Below, piece by piece: positions 54,371 through 61,990 of a DNA stretch of 64,000 nt. This DNA comes from Methylorubrum aminovorans (GTDB lineage: Bacteria; Pseudomonadota; Alphaproteobacteria; Rhizobiales; Beijerinckiaceae): contig NZ_BPRC01000016.1 of assembly GCF_022179725.1 (NCBI RefSeq), positions 53,923 to 117,922 of the forward strand, read 5' to 3'. The notes under the pieces were generated by a model, which saw only the letters and a list, made by a program, of their open reading frames with translations, did no database searches and was not told the DNA's origin. Position numbers and translations under genes: made by a program. How positions within the stretch are numbered: the stretch's first letter is position 1; every line of letters starts with the position of its first letter.

Positions 54371-55387
54371 TTACGCCGCCGCGGCGAACAGCGCGCGGAT
54401 GTCCGGCTCCGTCTCCCATGTGTCGAGGCGCACACACGTCAGATCCTCCGGCCGGTGCCGGGCGTAGAGAGCGAAGCTCTCGGCGACGAAGTCGGGCAGA
54501 TCGAGCAGACGCGGCGCGGCACGGCGACCGTCACCCTTGAACAGGGTCGAGCCCGGCACGCCGTAGCGCTCGGCAATTCCGGGCAGAACCGGCCAGACCG
54601 GCTCGGCCGCGAGCGTGTCGGGGGCGTAGGCGGCAATCGGGAGATCGAGCGGGTCGCAGCCCGCCTCGCGTGCGAGGCGCCGGCTGAGGTCGCCGAGCAC
54701 GTGAAGCCGGGGATGGTTGATGACGTGCATGAACACGCCGTCACGGCTCCACCGAGCAAATTCCCGATCGAGGCCGAACCCGACATCGCGCGCCGTACGC
54801 AGCAGGTAGTCCGCGCTCGACGGCCACAGATCGAAGTAGCCCAGACGATCGAAGACGGTGCTGTTGTAGAGCCGCAGGGTCGCCTCGACGGACAGGCCCC
54901 GACGGAAGCCCTGGAGCGCGATCGCCGAGTGATACGGCCCGATCGGCGAGGCGACGAGCCGCGACAGCCGCAGGCTCGCCTCGTCCCCGACGTGAACGAG
55001 ATCGGGATGGAAGCCGGAGAACAGGATCGTCGGGAACAGCCGCAGGCCGGGTACGCGCTCGGCGAGGTCGTGAACGTTGCCACCGGCAACGAAGCCGACC
55101 GGGAAGAACTGCGAGAAGACATGGTCGGCGTCCGCCAGATGGCGCGCGAGCCGGTCGATATGTCCGAAGCGGCGGCCGAGCCCCGCGACCAGAAGCGTCT
55201 CCACCGCGGCGCCCGGCAGCAGCAGGCGCAGGACCTGCGCGATCCCGGAGGCTTGGCAATTGCCGATCACCGCGATGCGGGGGCGGCCCGATGAAGGCCG
55301 CCACGGTCTCGCCCAGGATCGCGGGGAGAAGGAGCGCAAAGCGGCGGCCTGGACAGCCGGCTTGAAAAGGGCGGGGAGCGGGGCCAA
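54371..55387 (-). CDS. WcbI-like polysaccharide biosynthesis putative acetyltransferase
   Basis: The protein has up to 338 residues. The signature is IAVIGNCQASGIAQVLRLLLPG, with GNCQ as in the WcbI family of capsule polysaccharide enzymes, followed by FPTILFSGFHPDL and a C-terminal region with INHPRLHVLGDLSRRLA. WcbI binds CoA and is thought to modify capsular sugars. The start is unclear: the longest frame begins with TTG at 55387; a TTG at 55339 or GTG at 55270 are alternatives. It is divergent from a GSCFA gene. Confidence 0.75.
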   Translation of the reverse strand: MAPLPALFKPAVQAAALRSFSPRSWARPWRPSSGRPRIAVIGNCQASGIAQVLRLLLPGAAVETLLVAGLGRRFGHIDRLARHLADADHVFSQFFPVGFVAGGNVHDLAERVPGLRLFPTILFSGFHPDLVHVGDEASLRLSRLVASPIGPYHSAIALQGFRRGLSVEATLRLYNSTVFDRLGYFDLWPSSADYLLRTARDVGFGLDREFARWSRDGVFMHVINHPRLHVLGDLSRRLAREAGCDPLDLPIAAYAPDTLAAEPVWPVLPGIAERYGVPGSTLFKGDGRRAAPRLLDLPDFVAESFALYARHRPEDLTCVRLDTWETEPDIRALFAAAA

Positions 55388-55435
55388 GCGGCGCGCGGCC
55401 TCTCGCGGGCGGGCGTGCAGGAGTCGGATCAGGCG

Positions 55436-56494
55436 ATGAACCCTTACCGCGATCTACCGGCCGAGCGGTTCTGGCGCAAGGCGGTGGCGGGTGTGCCGCC
55501 CTTCGCCATCGATCCGGGCCCGCGCGACAGCTTCCGCATCGCGCGCACCGACCGGGTCGCGACCGCCGGCTCCTGTTTTGCGCAGCGCGTCTCGCAGGCG
55601 CTCGCACGCGGCGGCTTCCGCTACCACGTCACGGAAGCCGCGCCGGAGGGGATGGGAGCGGCCGAAGCGTCGGCGCGCCAGTACGGCACCTTCTCCGCGC
55701 GCTACGGCAATCTCTACGGCCCCCGCCAGTTCGTGCAGTTGTTCGACCGGGCCTTCGGCGCCTTCGAGCCGGAATTGAAGGCGTGGCGGCGGGAGGACGG
55801 GCGCTTCGTCGATCCGTTCCGCCCGACCATCGAGCCCGATGGGTTCGGTGACGAGGCGGCGGTGATCGAAGCCCGCGACCACCATCTCGCCCAGGTGCGC
55901 GCGCTCTTCGAGAGCCTCGACGTGCTGGTCGTGACGCTCGGCCTCACCGAGGGCTGGCGCTGCCGGGCCGATGGCGCGGCGCTCTCGCTCGCGCCGGGTG
56001 TCGCCGGCGGGCGGTTCGATCCGGAAGAGGTCGCCTTCGTCAATGCGAGCACTGCGGAGGTGATCGCCGACGTCTCCGGTTTCCTCGACCGCCTCTGGAG
56101 CGTGAACGCGGCGGCGCGCGTCATCCTGACGGTCTCGCCGGTGCCGTTGATCGCGACCTATCGCGACCAGCATGTGCTCGTCGCCAACGCCCACTCGAAG
56201 GCGGTGCTGCGCGCCGCGGCCGGCGAGGTGTGCGAGCGCGGCGACCCGCGCCTCGCCTACTTCCCCTCCTACGAGATCATCACCAGCCACACCCATGGCG
56301 GGCGCTACTACGAGGAGGACCAGCGCGGCATCGCCGAGGCCGGCGTCGCTCACGTGATGCGCAGCTTCATGGCGAGTTTCTCGCCCGGGTCGGTCCAGAG
56401 GCGGGAGCCGCCGTCCCGTGTCAGCGAGGCGGAGTTCGCCGGCACGGCGGGCGTCGTCTGCGACGAGGAGACGATCGAGCGCAGCCTCGCCTGA
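55436..56494 (+). CDS. GSCFA-domain protein
   Basis: The protein has 352 residues. The family signature AGSCFAQRVSQAL is near residue 42, followed by NLYGPRQFVQLFDRAFG, LVVTLGLTEGW and VILTVSPVPLIATY with a later AYFPSYEIITS. GSCFA proteins are predicted SGNH-like hydrolases or esterases often found with surface polysaccharide genes. ATG at 55436 is chosen as it starts at the family-like N terminus. Confidence 0.85.
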   Translation: MNPYRDLPAERFWRKAVAGVPPFAIDPGPRDSFRIARTDRVATAGSCFAQRVSQALARGGFRYHVTEAAPEGMGAAEASARQYGTFSARYGNLYGPRQFVQLFDRAFGAFEPELKAWRREDGRFVDPFRPTIEPDGFGDEAAVIEARDHHLAQVRALFESLDVLVVTLGLTEGWRCRADGAALSLAPGVAGGRFDPEEVAFVNASTAEVIADVSGFLDRLWSVNAAARVILTVSPVPLIATYRDQHVLVANAHSKAVLRAAAGEVCERGDPRLAYFPSYEIITSHTHGGRYYEEDQRGIAEAGVAHVMRSFMASFSPGSVQRREPPSRVSEAEFAGTAGVVCDEETIERSLA

Positions 56495-56541
56495 CAGAGG
56501 CCTGGATACGCCCTCTCGACCGGATCCGGTCCGAGACGGCG

Positions 56542-57471
56542 CTATTTAAGATGGGCGAAGTAGACGTCGCCGGCGGCCCGCTTCAGTTCGGCGCCGGCAT
56601 CGCGACCGATCGCGTCCGCCTCCGCGGCCAAGCCTTCACGGTGGACAGCCCAATGGCGGCTGCCATCCGGCAGGAAGAGCAGGCCGTCGAGGGTGATGCG
56701 ATCGCCCTCCACCTGCGCGAGCGCGGCGATGGGCGTGCGGCAGGAGCCGTCGAGCTCGGCCAGCAGCCCGCGCTCCGCATCGAGCGCCGTTGTGGTGGTG
56801 ACACAGGCCACCGGCGCCAACAAAGCCCGAATGGCGTCGTCCCCGGACCGGCACTCAATGCCGAGAGCCCCCTGCGCCACGGCCGGCAGCATCTCCTCCA
56901 CAGGGAGGACGCTGCGGGCGACATCCGTCATTTTAAGCCGCTGGAGGCCGGCGAGCGCCAGCAGCGTGGCGTCGCATTCGCCGGCTTCGAGCTTGCTCAT
57001 GCGGGTGTTGGCATTGCCGCGCAGGGGCACGATCGTGAGGTCGGGCCGGTGCATCAGCACCTGAGCGCCCCGCCGCAGCGATGACGTCCCGACGCGGGCA
57101 CCGGACGGCAGGTCGGCCAAGCCGTTGGCCGCGCCCGCGCTGAGGAAGGCGTCACGCGGGTCGTCCCGCTCCAGGATGCAGGCGATCGTCAGCCCGTCGG
57201 GCAGCCAGGTCTCCACATCCTTCATGGAGTGGACGGCGACATCGATCGTGTCGGCGAAGAGCGCCTGTTCGAGTTCCTTGGTGAACAATCCCTTGCCGCC
57301 GATCTCGGAGAGCGGCCGGTCGAGCACCCGGTCGGCCACCGTCGAGACGACGACGATCTCTGTCTCCAGCCCCGGATTGGCAGCGACGATCCGATCGCGG
57401 ACCATGCCGGTCTGGGCGAGCGCCATCGGGCTGCCGCGGGTTCCGATTCTTAAGGAGCGCGAGAGAGTCAT
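56542..57471 (-). CDS. hemC: Porphobilinogen deaminase (hydroxymethylbilane synthase)
   Basis: The protein has 309 residues, with N-terminal LRIGTRGSPMALAQT, substrate-binding VGTSSLRRGAQVL and the Cys that carries the dipyrromethane cofactor in ELDGSCRTPIAAL. It polymerises four porphobilinogens into hydroxymethylbilane, a step before the photosynthetic branch. It is monocistronic here, far from the bch cluster. Convergent with the GSCFA gene. Confidence 0.95.
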   Translation of the reverse strand: MTLSRSLRIGTRGSPMALAQTGMVRDRIVAANPGLETEIVVVSTVADRVLDRPLSEIGGKGLFTKELEQALFADTIDVAVHSMKDVETWLPDGLTIACILERDDPRDAFLSAGAANGLADLPSGARVGTSSLRRGAQVLMHRPDLTIVPLRGNANTRMSKLEAGECDATLLALAGLQRLKMTDVARSVLPVEEMLPAVAQGALGIECRSGDDAIRALLAPVACVTTTTALDAERGLLAELDGSCRTPIAALAQVEGDRITLDGLLFLPDGSRHWAVHREGLAAEADAIGRDAGAELKRAAGDVYFAHLK

Positions 57472-57693
57472 CCTCGCGCTGTAGCCGAGACAGCGACGCC
57501 CGTCACGCGTCGGCACGCCTGCGGGTCTGACGGCGTGTCGAAGAGCCTATCGAAATGCTTGCCGAGGGCACCGCTCCAACGCTTTGTCGGAAAACTTTTC
57601 GATGGGGGCTGGACAGGCCGCCCGCCCGTTGCTAATTCGCCGCCACCGCACGGGACTGGTGGCCCGGCGGTCCGGCTTCTTCGAAGAGGCCTG

Positions 57694-57769
<76 letters not shown>

Positions 57770-57799
57770 ATCATTCCAAGCACTTAGCCACAACTTGGA

Positions 57800-57819
57800 A
57801 CGCCGTTTCGACACGGCGT
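57800..57819. terminator. Stem-loop between tRNA-Lys and the integrase end
   Basis: ACGCCGT (57800-57806) pairs with ACGGCGT (57813-57819), loop 6 nt. It lies 30 bp past the tRNA and 8 bp past the integrase stop; either could use it. No T-tract. Confidence 0.4.
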
Positions 57820-57826
57820 CAGCGGC

Positions 57827-59035
57827 TCATTTCGACAAACCCTCTCGCTTCGTTCTCGCCTCCAGCCGCTTGCGCGCGCCTTCGCGCCGCTGCGCGGCCG
57901 TCGTCTGGGCGTAGCGGAGCAGCGCGGCCGTGGTCAGGTGGCCGCTGAGCGCGCGGAGCTGCGCGTCGGTCAGGCCGGCCTCGGCGCCCTCGACGTTGCC
58001 GCCGTGGCGCAAGCCCATGAACTTCACCTCCGCGTCGATCCCAGCCGCCTCGCGGATCTCCGCGACCTGATGCCGGAAGTAGTCGGGCTGCCAGGGCAGA
58101 TGCACCTTGCGCCGGCGGTCGAGCTGATCGCGCGTGACGATCAGCGTGCCGCGACGCGGCAGCGCGTCGAGGCGCGCCGTCATCTCCGGCCAGAGCGACG
58201 TGCCGTCCGTGTCGAATAGCGGCACCTCGACCAGCTCTCCGGTCTTGTGATGGAACACGCGCACGATGCCCGGCGCGTCCGCCGGCCGGTAGTGCGTCCA
58301 GGCCAGCCGGGTCAGAATGTCCTCCTGTCGCTGAAGCCAGAAGAACGCGATCATCGCCGCCGTGCCGATTGACCCCTCCCCGGCCTTGTCGGCGGCGGCG
58401 ACGAAGCGGACGAGCTCGGCGTGCGTCACCGGCCGCGTTGCCTTCGCCTTGTACGCGAGGCCCATCTTGGCGAACGGGTTGTCGAGCGGGATCTCGCGCG
58501 GCCGATCGCGGCGGGCGACGTTCCATGCCCGCTTGCAGACAGTCATCGCCAGGATGGCGGTGCGCACCCGTGCCGTGCCGTCAGCCTTGGTCTTAAGCCG
58601 GTCATAGAGCCGATCGGCGACGCCGGGCTGAATGCTGGCGAGCGCGAGCGAACCGAAGCGCCGCCCGTCCTTCATCTTGTAGTCGGCGACGAGGGCGAGC
58701 GCCGCGTCGTAGCTCTTGCGCGTGCGCGTAGGCCGATCCGTGAACTTCGGCGAGGATCGGTAGATGCCAGTCAGCCAATCGAACGTGCCGACCTTCGCTG
58801 CCGCGTCGACGATGGGCGCGGTCGAGCGCGTGCGCCACGCGTCGAACTGCGGGTTCAGGATCTCGTCGCAGCGGCGCTTGGCCTCGCCGTAGTCGGCCCC
58901 GAGCGATTCGAACGTGAGCGGGCAACCGCCCTTAGTCGCCCAGGTGGGCGGGCCCCAATAGTAGGCGACGGTACCCGCCTTGAGGCGGCGGGCCACCATC
59001 AGCTTGGGCCAGCCGACCGGCTTCGTGCGCGGCAT
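57827..59035 (-). CDS. int: Tyrosine-type site-specific integrase
   Basis: The protein has 402 residues. Its C-terminal catalytic domain shows the Arg in WLQRQEDILTRL, the GLRHGGN box with the second Arg/His, SGH, and the nucleophile Tyr in LLRYAQ. It would integrate the element into the tRNA-Lys gene next to it. It is the last gene of a seven-gene operon; its start overlaps the preceding stop as TGATG. The longer upstream frame is rejected because it lies inside that gene. Confidence 0.92.
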   Translation of the reverse strand: MPRTKPVGWPKLMVARRLKAGTVAYYWGPPTWATKGGCPLTFESLGADYGEAKRRCDEILNPQFDAWRTRSTAPIVDAAAKVGTFDWLTGIYRSSPKFTDRPTRTRKSYDAALALVADYKMKDGRRFGSLALASIQPGVADRLYDRLKTKADGTARVRTAILAMTVCKRAWNVARRDRPREIPLDNPFAKMGLAYKAKATRPVTHAELVRFVAAADKAGEGSIGTAAMIAFFWLQRQEDILTRLAWTHYRPADAPGIVRVFHHKTGELVEVPLFDTDGTSLWPEMTARLDALPRRGTLIVTRDQLDRRRKVHLPWQPDYFRHQVAEIREAAGIDAEVKFMGLRHGGNVEGAEAGLTDAQLRALSGHLTTAALLRYAQTTAAQRREGARKRLEARTKREGLSK

Positions 59036-59295
59036 CAGATCAGCTCCGCCACATCCTCGGCGACGACTGCCGTCTCGAAGGCGAGTCCGTGCCGGCGGGC
59101 GATGTCCGAATCGAGCTTCGCCCGGTGCCACTTCGGCAAGCATCCCTGCTGCCGCCGAGGCCGGCAATAGATGCCGCGCTCGACCTTCGACAGGAACGCC
59201 TCAACACTCGGCTCGTCGCAGTAGGCCGCGGCGGTCTCGGCGCGCATTTCGAGCGGCCAAGATCCCGGCGGGTACGACACGGCGCGCACCGTCAT
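59035..59295 (-). CDS. Small DNA-binding-like protein, possible excisionase
   Basis: The protein has 86 residues. MRAETAAAYCDEPSVEAFL resembles the short N-terminal helix-turn-helix of phage-encoded AlpA/Xis-like proteins of alphaproteobacteria, followed by a basic region (RGIYCRPRRQQGCLPKWHRAKLD, in parts). It overlaps int, the classic place for a directionality factor. The assignment is by position and general composition; low certainty. Confidence 0.55.
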   Translation of the reverse strand: MTVRAVSYPPGSWPLEMRAETAAAYCDEPSVEAFLSKVERGIYCRPRRQQGCLPKWHRAKLDSDIARRHGLAFETAVVAEDVAELI

Positions 59296-59396
59296 GCGCG
59301 GCTCCTGATGAGCCGTAGGGCAACGATGATGATGGCAGTGGCCGTGCCGGCGCTGAGCGCCGCGAGGAGGCCGTAGAGCAGGTCGACGGCGGTCAT
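59292..59396 (-). CDS. 34-residue membrane peptide in the integrase operon
   Basis: The frame encodes one hydrophobic helix (LLYGLLAALSAGTATAIIIVAL) and a short basic C-terminus RLIRSRA. The start overlaps the stop of the previous gene (ATGA) and its own stop overlaps the next start (ATGA), which argues that it is translated. Function unknown. Confidence 0.5.
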   Translation of the reverse strand: MTAVDLLYGLLAALSAGTATAIIIVALRLIRSRA

Positions 59397-59668
59397 GCTC
59401 CGCCTCCGCCGATGTCCGGTTCGAGACCGAGATCGAAGAACCGCGTCACGAGCAGCAGGAGCAGCGAGGCCGGCTCGGCGCGGCGGTAGCGGCGCTGCGC
59501 CCAGGCCAGTACGAGACCGGGCGCCCATCGATCACCGGCACCGTGCGAGCCGATGCGGGCGCCATGCTCGACGACGAGGCGCACCGCGTCGTCGGATAGC
59601 AGAGCGTCGAGGCGTTCCGCCGGCCATGGCCGGCCGTCGATGTCGACGTAGGCGGCGCGGCCGATCAC
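59393..59668 (-). CDS. Phage-type hypothetical protein, 91 residues
   Basis: The protein begins with GTG overlapping the previous stop (GTGA). It contains DIDGRPWPAERLDALL and WAPGLVLAWAQRRYR. No domain is recognised. Tight coupling at both ends supports the call. Confidence 0.5.
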   Translation of the reverse strand: MIGRAAYVDIDGRPWPAERLDALLSDDAVRLVVEHGARIGSHGAGDRWAPGLVLAWAQRRYRRAEPASLLLLLVTRFFDLGLEPDIGGGGA

Positions 59669-60093
59669 GGGTCGCCTCCCTGATTGTGGAAGGCGGCCAT
59701 CACGTAGTGGAAGCCCTCGACCTGCCCGAGGCCTTCGGTCAGGGCCTTCAGCGCAGCCATGCCGCCGGCGACGTAGTCGCGATTTACCTGGGCAGGCGTC
59801 GTCGTGATGCCGTGCCCGCCCTCTCGCGCGGCGCTGACAAGCCCCTGTGCCACGTAATGCGGGGCGATCAGCACCGGCTCGCCGTCGACCTCGACCGTGC
59901 GACAGTTCGAGCCGAAGTTCTTGAGCATCTTCGCCCGCAGCTCGCGGCGGAGCGGGCGCGGCAGCGCGAGCGCGGCGAGTAGGTCGTCGTGCGCGTGCCA
60001 AGGCATATCCGGGGCGGGGCCGGGGCCGCGGAAGAACCGGAACGGCTTGCCGGCGACGATGGCGATATGGACGGGTTTTGCCGCGGCGATCAT
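59665..60093 (-). CDS. Phage-type hypothetical protein, 142 residues
   Basis: The protein has no membrane segment. It begins MIAAAKPVHIAIVAGKPFRFF and includes LLIAPHYVAQGLVSAAREGG-like text at about residues 73-93 (LIAPHYVAQGLVSAAR). I cannot assign a family. Start and stop overlap the neighbours by 4 bp. Confidence 0.55.
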   Translation of the reverse strand: MIAAAKPVHIAIVAGKPFRFFRGPGPAPDMPWHAHDDLLAALALPRPLRRELRAKMLKNFGSNCRTVEVDGEPVLIAPHYVAQGLVSAAREGGHGITTTPAQVNRDYVAGGMAALKALTEGLGQVEGFHYVMAAFHNQGGDP

Positions 60094-60551
60094 GCGGCGC
60101 CCCTGTCGGCTTCTGCGAACGCAACCGGCTCCAATTCCGCGGCGCGGGCCCGCACCTCGGTGAATACCTCGGGCGTCAGCAGCTGCTCGGCCGCGTTGAT
60201 GAAGGCCTTGCGGCGGATGTCGCGGCGGTTTGGCCCTAGGCCTGCCGGCGGGTGAACCGCCGCCTGCCGCTCGGAGCGCCGCAGGTCACCGATCCGCTGC
60301 TGGAGAGCGGGGCGCTGACGACGCTTCTTCTTCAGCGCCATCTCTGCCCGTTCGCGCCATTCCGGGTTGGGGTCCTGACAATCGCAGGCGAGATCATCCT
60401 CAATGCGCAAGATCGCACCGTCGAGGTCGTCGAGGATCGCCTGTCCCTCAGCTGCGGTCGTGATGTCGCCAATGCTGACGGTCTCTCCCGAGGAGAGGAA
60501 GACGAGGTTCACGTCGCGAATCGAGCGACCGGCGAAAGGAGCTGCGTTCAT
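60090..60551 (-). CDS. Phage-type hypothetical protein, 153 residues
   Basis: The protein has an N-terminal part with NLVFLSSGETVSIGDITTA and a central basic KKKRRQR stretch (about residue 74). No domain is recognised. It overlaps both neighbours by ATGA. Confidence 0.55.
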   Translation of the reverse strand: MNAAPFAGRSIRDVNLVFLSSGETVSIGDITTAAEGQAILDDLDGAILRIEDDLACDCQDPNPEWRERAEMALKKKRRQRPALQQRIGDLRRSERQAAVHPPAGLGPNRRDIRRKAFINAAEQLLTPEVFTEVRARAAELEPVAFAEADRGAA

Positions 60552-61675
60552 GAGCGCGTCTCCGGATGGTAGGTCTGCGCGTGCTTTTCGGGCTCATCGA
60601 GCCATTCGCGGATCTCGGCGGGCTCCACGTCGGGGCGCTCGATGCGAGGGAGGCCTGCGAAGGCGGCGAGACGGTCCAGCAGGAGACGACAAGCGATTTC
60701 TCCGTCGCCCAGGTCGTCGTCGCTGTCCCACCATTCATCGAGCTCGATGGCGATCAGGCGGGCTTGCAGCCCAAGCTCGCGAGGCGTGGTGGCCGGCAGT
60801 GCGATGGCTCGCCGCAGAAGCTCGCGCCAGCGGCGACGGGCGTGGCTCTCGGCCATGTCGCCCATTTTGTGCCGCGCGAGCTTCACCTGGTCCTGATCCG
60901 GATTGTGGCTGTTCTCGTCCTCCATGCGGCCCGCCTCGCTGTAGAGGCCCCACAAGGTCTCTGCCCGACAGTTCATGTCAGCGAGCTGGCGCTCGATGAA
61001 GCTGATCGACGGGCTGAGGGCGTCGTCGACCGTTGGCTTCGCGGCGGTCGGAAACAGTCTGCCGTCCGCCGGAGCCATCGCGAGCGTCATCTCATCGAGA
61101 TAGCCTGCCATAGAGTAGTCGGAGCCGAACACCCGGGGCGAAACACCCGAAACGGCAGCCAGCACATGCGCCACAGAGTAGAGGCACCGGCGCACGGCCT
61201 TCACGCGCCACTCGCGAATCTCAGCGTCCTCGGCATCCTGGTCGAGGATGTCGCTAAGAAACTGCGAGCCCACCACGAGGTGAGCCAGGGCTCCGGGAAG
61301 CGATGAAGCTGTATGGTACGTCGCAGCGTCGCGCAGAAACTCGGCCCGTCTGTCGAGATCGCTCATCTCAAACTCGCGGTCACGCTTCTGCTGTTCGGTG
61401 CCGCGATCCCGGCCGACGCTTTGATGGTCGAGAGCGCTGTGACGTGCGACGAGGCGGCCGAGCTGCGCGGCCATCCTGAAGACTGGATCGTCTTGCGGAC
61501 TGGTCAGGACACGCCCCTGATCGCAGCCCGTGTCGTCAACCGGTAGCTCGACGAGAAGACGATCGGCCGCCTGGTCGAGCCCCGCGTCTGTCGAAACAGA
61601 TGGCATAGCTTCGCCGTCGTGCCGCAACGCGGCACGTGTGGTATCCTGACTTTCGGTCACGTCGATGTCTCCCAT
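60548..61675 (-). CDS. Large hypothetical protein heading the integrase operon
   Basis: The longest frame has 375 residues, acidic, with a helical look in the second half (ELLRRAIALPATTPRELGLQARLIAIELDEWWDSDDDLG, quoted in parts). No domain recognised. The start is uncertain: the first ATG (61675) has no ribosome site; ATG at 61366 (MSDLDRRAEFL) would give a 272-residue protein. It may be a phage replication or accessory protein, but nothing proves this. Confidence 0.55.
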   Translation of the reverse strand: MGDIDVTESQDTTRAALRHDGEAMPSVSTDAGLDQAADRLLVELPVDDTGCDQGRVLTSPQDDPVFRMAAQLGRLVARHSALDHQSVGRDRGTEQQKRDREFEMSDLDRRAEFLRDAATYHTASSLPGALAHLVVGSQFLSDILDQDAEDAEIREWRVKAVRRCLYSVAHVLAAVSGVSPRVFGSDYSMAGYLDEMTLAMAPADGRLFPTAAKPTVDDALSPSISFIERQLADMNCRAETLWGLYSEAGRMEDENSHNPDQDQVKLARHKMGDMAESHARRRWRELLRRAIALPATTPRELGLQARLIAIELDEWWDSDDDLGDGEIACRLLLDRLAAFAGLPRIERPDVEPAEIREWLDEPEKHAQTYHPETRS

Positions 61676-61990
61676 CGCTGTGGCAACTGGAGCCCCGGCT
61701 TGCCGGCCAGGGCACTGGGAAAATGACGGCGGGGCGGTGCTTTGGTCGGCTGAGCCCCGCCGTCGGCCTCCGCATGGAGGAATTTGTTCCGTGTCCGTTC
61801 CTAGGCCGATAGCGTTACTTAAAAGTGAATCACAGGATCACGGCATTAACGATTAGCCGGGATCGCACGACGGTGCGTTAACGCTGGCGTCGCCGGAAAT
61901 GGCCGCGGGCCTGTCAATAGCCCGGCACGGTGAAATGTTCTGGAATCCCGCTTGCAGATCCGAGTCGGGCTCGGCGCGCCACTGACGCGG
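61676..61990. other. Intergenic region between the integrase operon and the antirepressor
   Basis: No gene is seen. It carries the perfect hairpin at 61725-61764, and around 61815-61880 an AT-richer stretch with repeated TTAAC/TTAACG words that may be promoter or binding sites for the operon at 60548-61675. Confidence 0.5.
61725..61764. repeat. Perfect 11-bp inverted repeat upstream of the integrase operon
   Basis: GACGGCGGGGC (61725-61735) and GCCCCGCCGTC (61754-61764) are perfectly complementary with an 18-nt spacer. It lies 50 bp upstream of the first possible start of the 60548-61675 gene, so it would form in its 5' leader or serve as an operator. Confidence 0.7.

Noticed and set aside
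61313..61546. 77-codon plus-strand frame with a hydrophobic stretch
   Set aside because: It lies inside the better supported minus-strand gene of the integrase operon and has no clear ribosome site.
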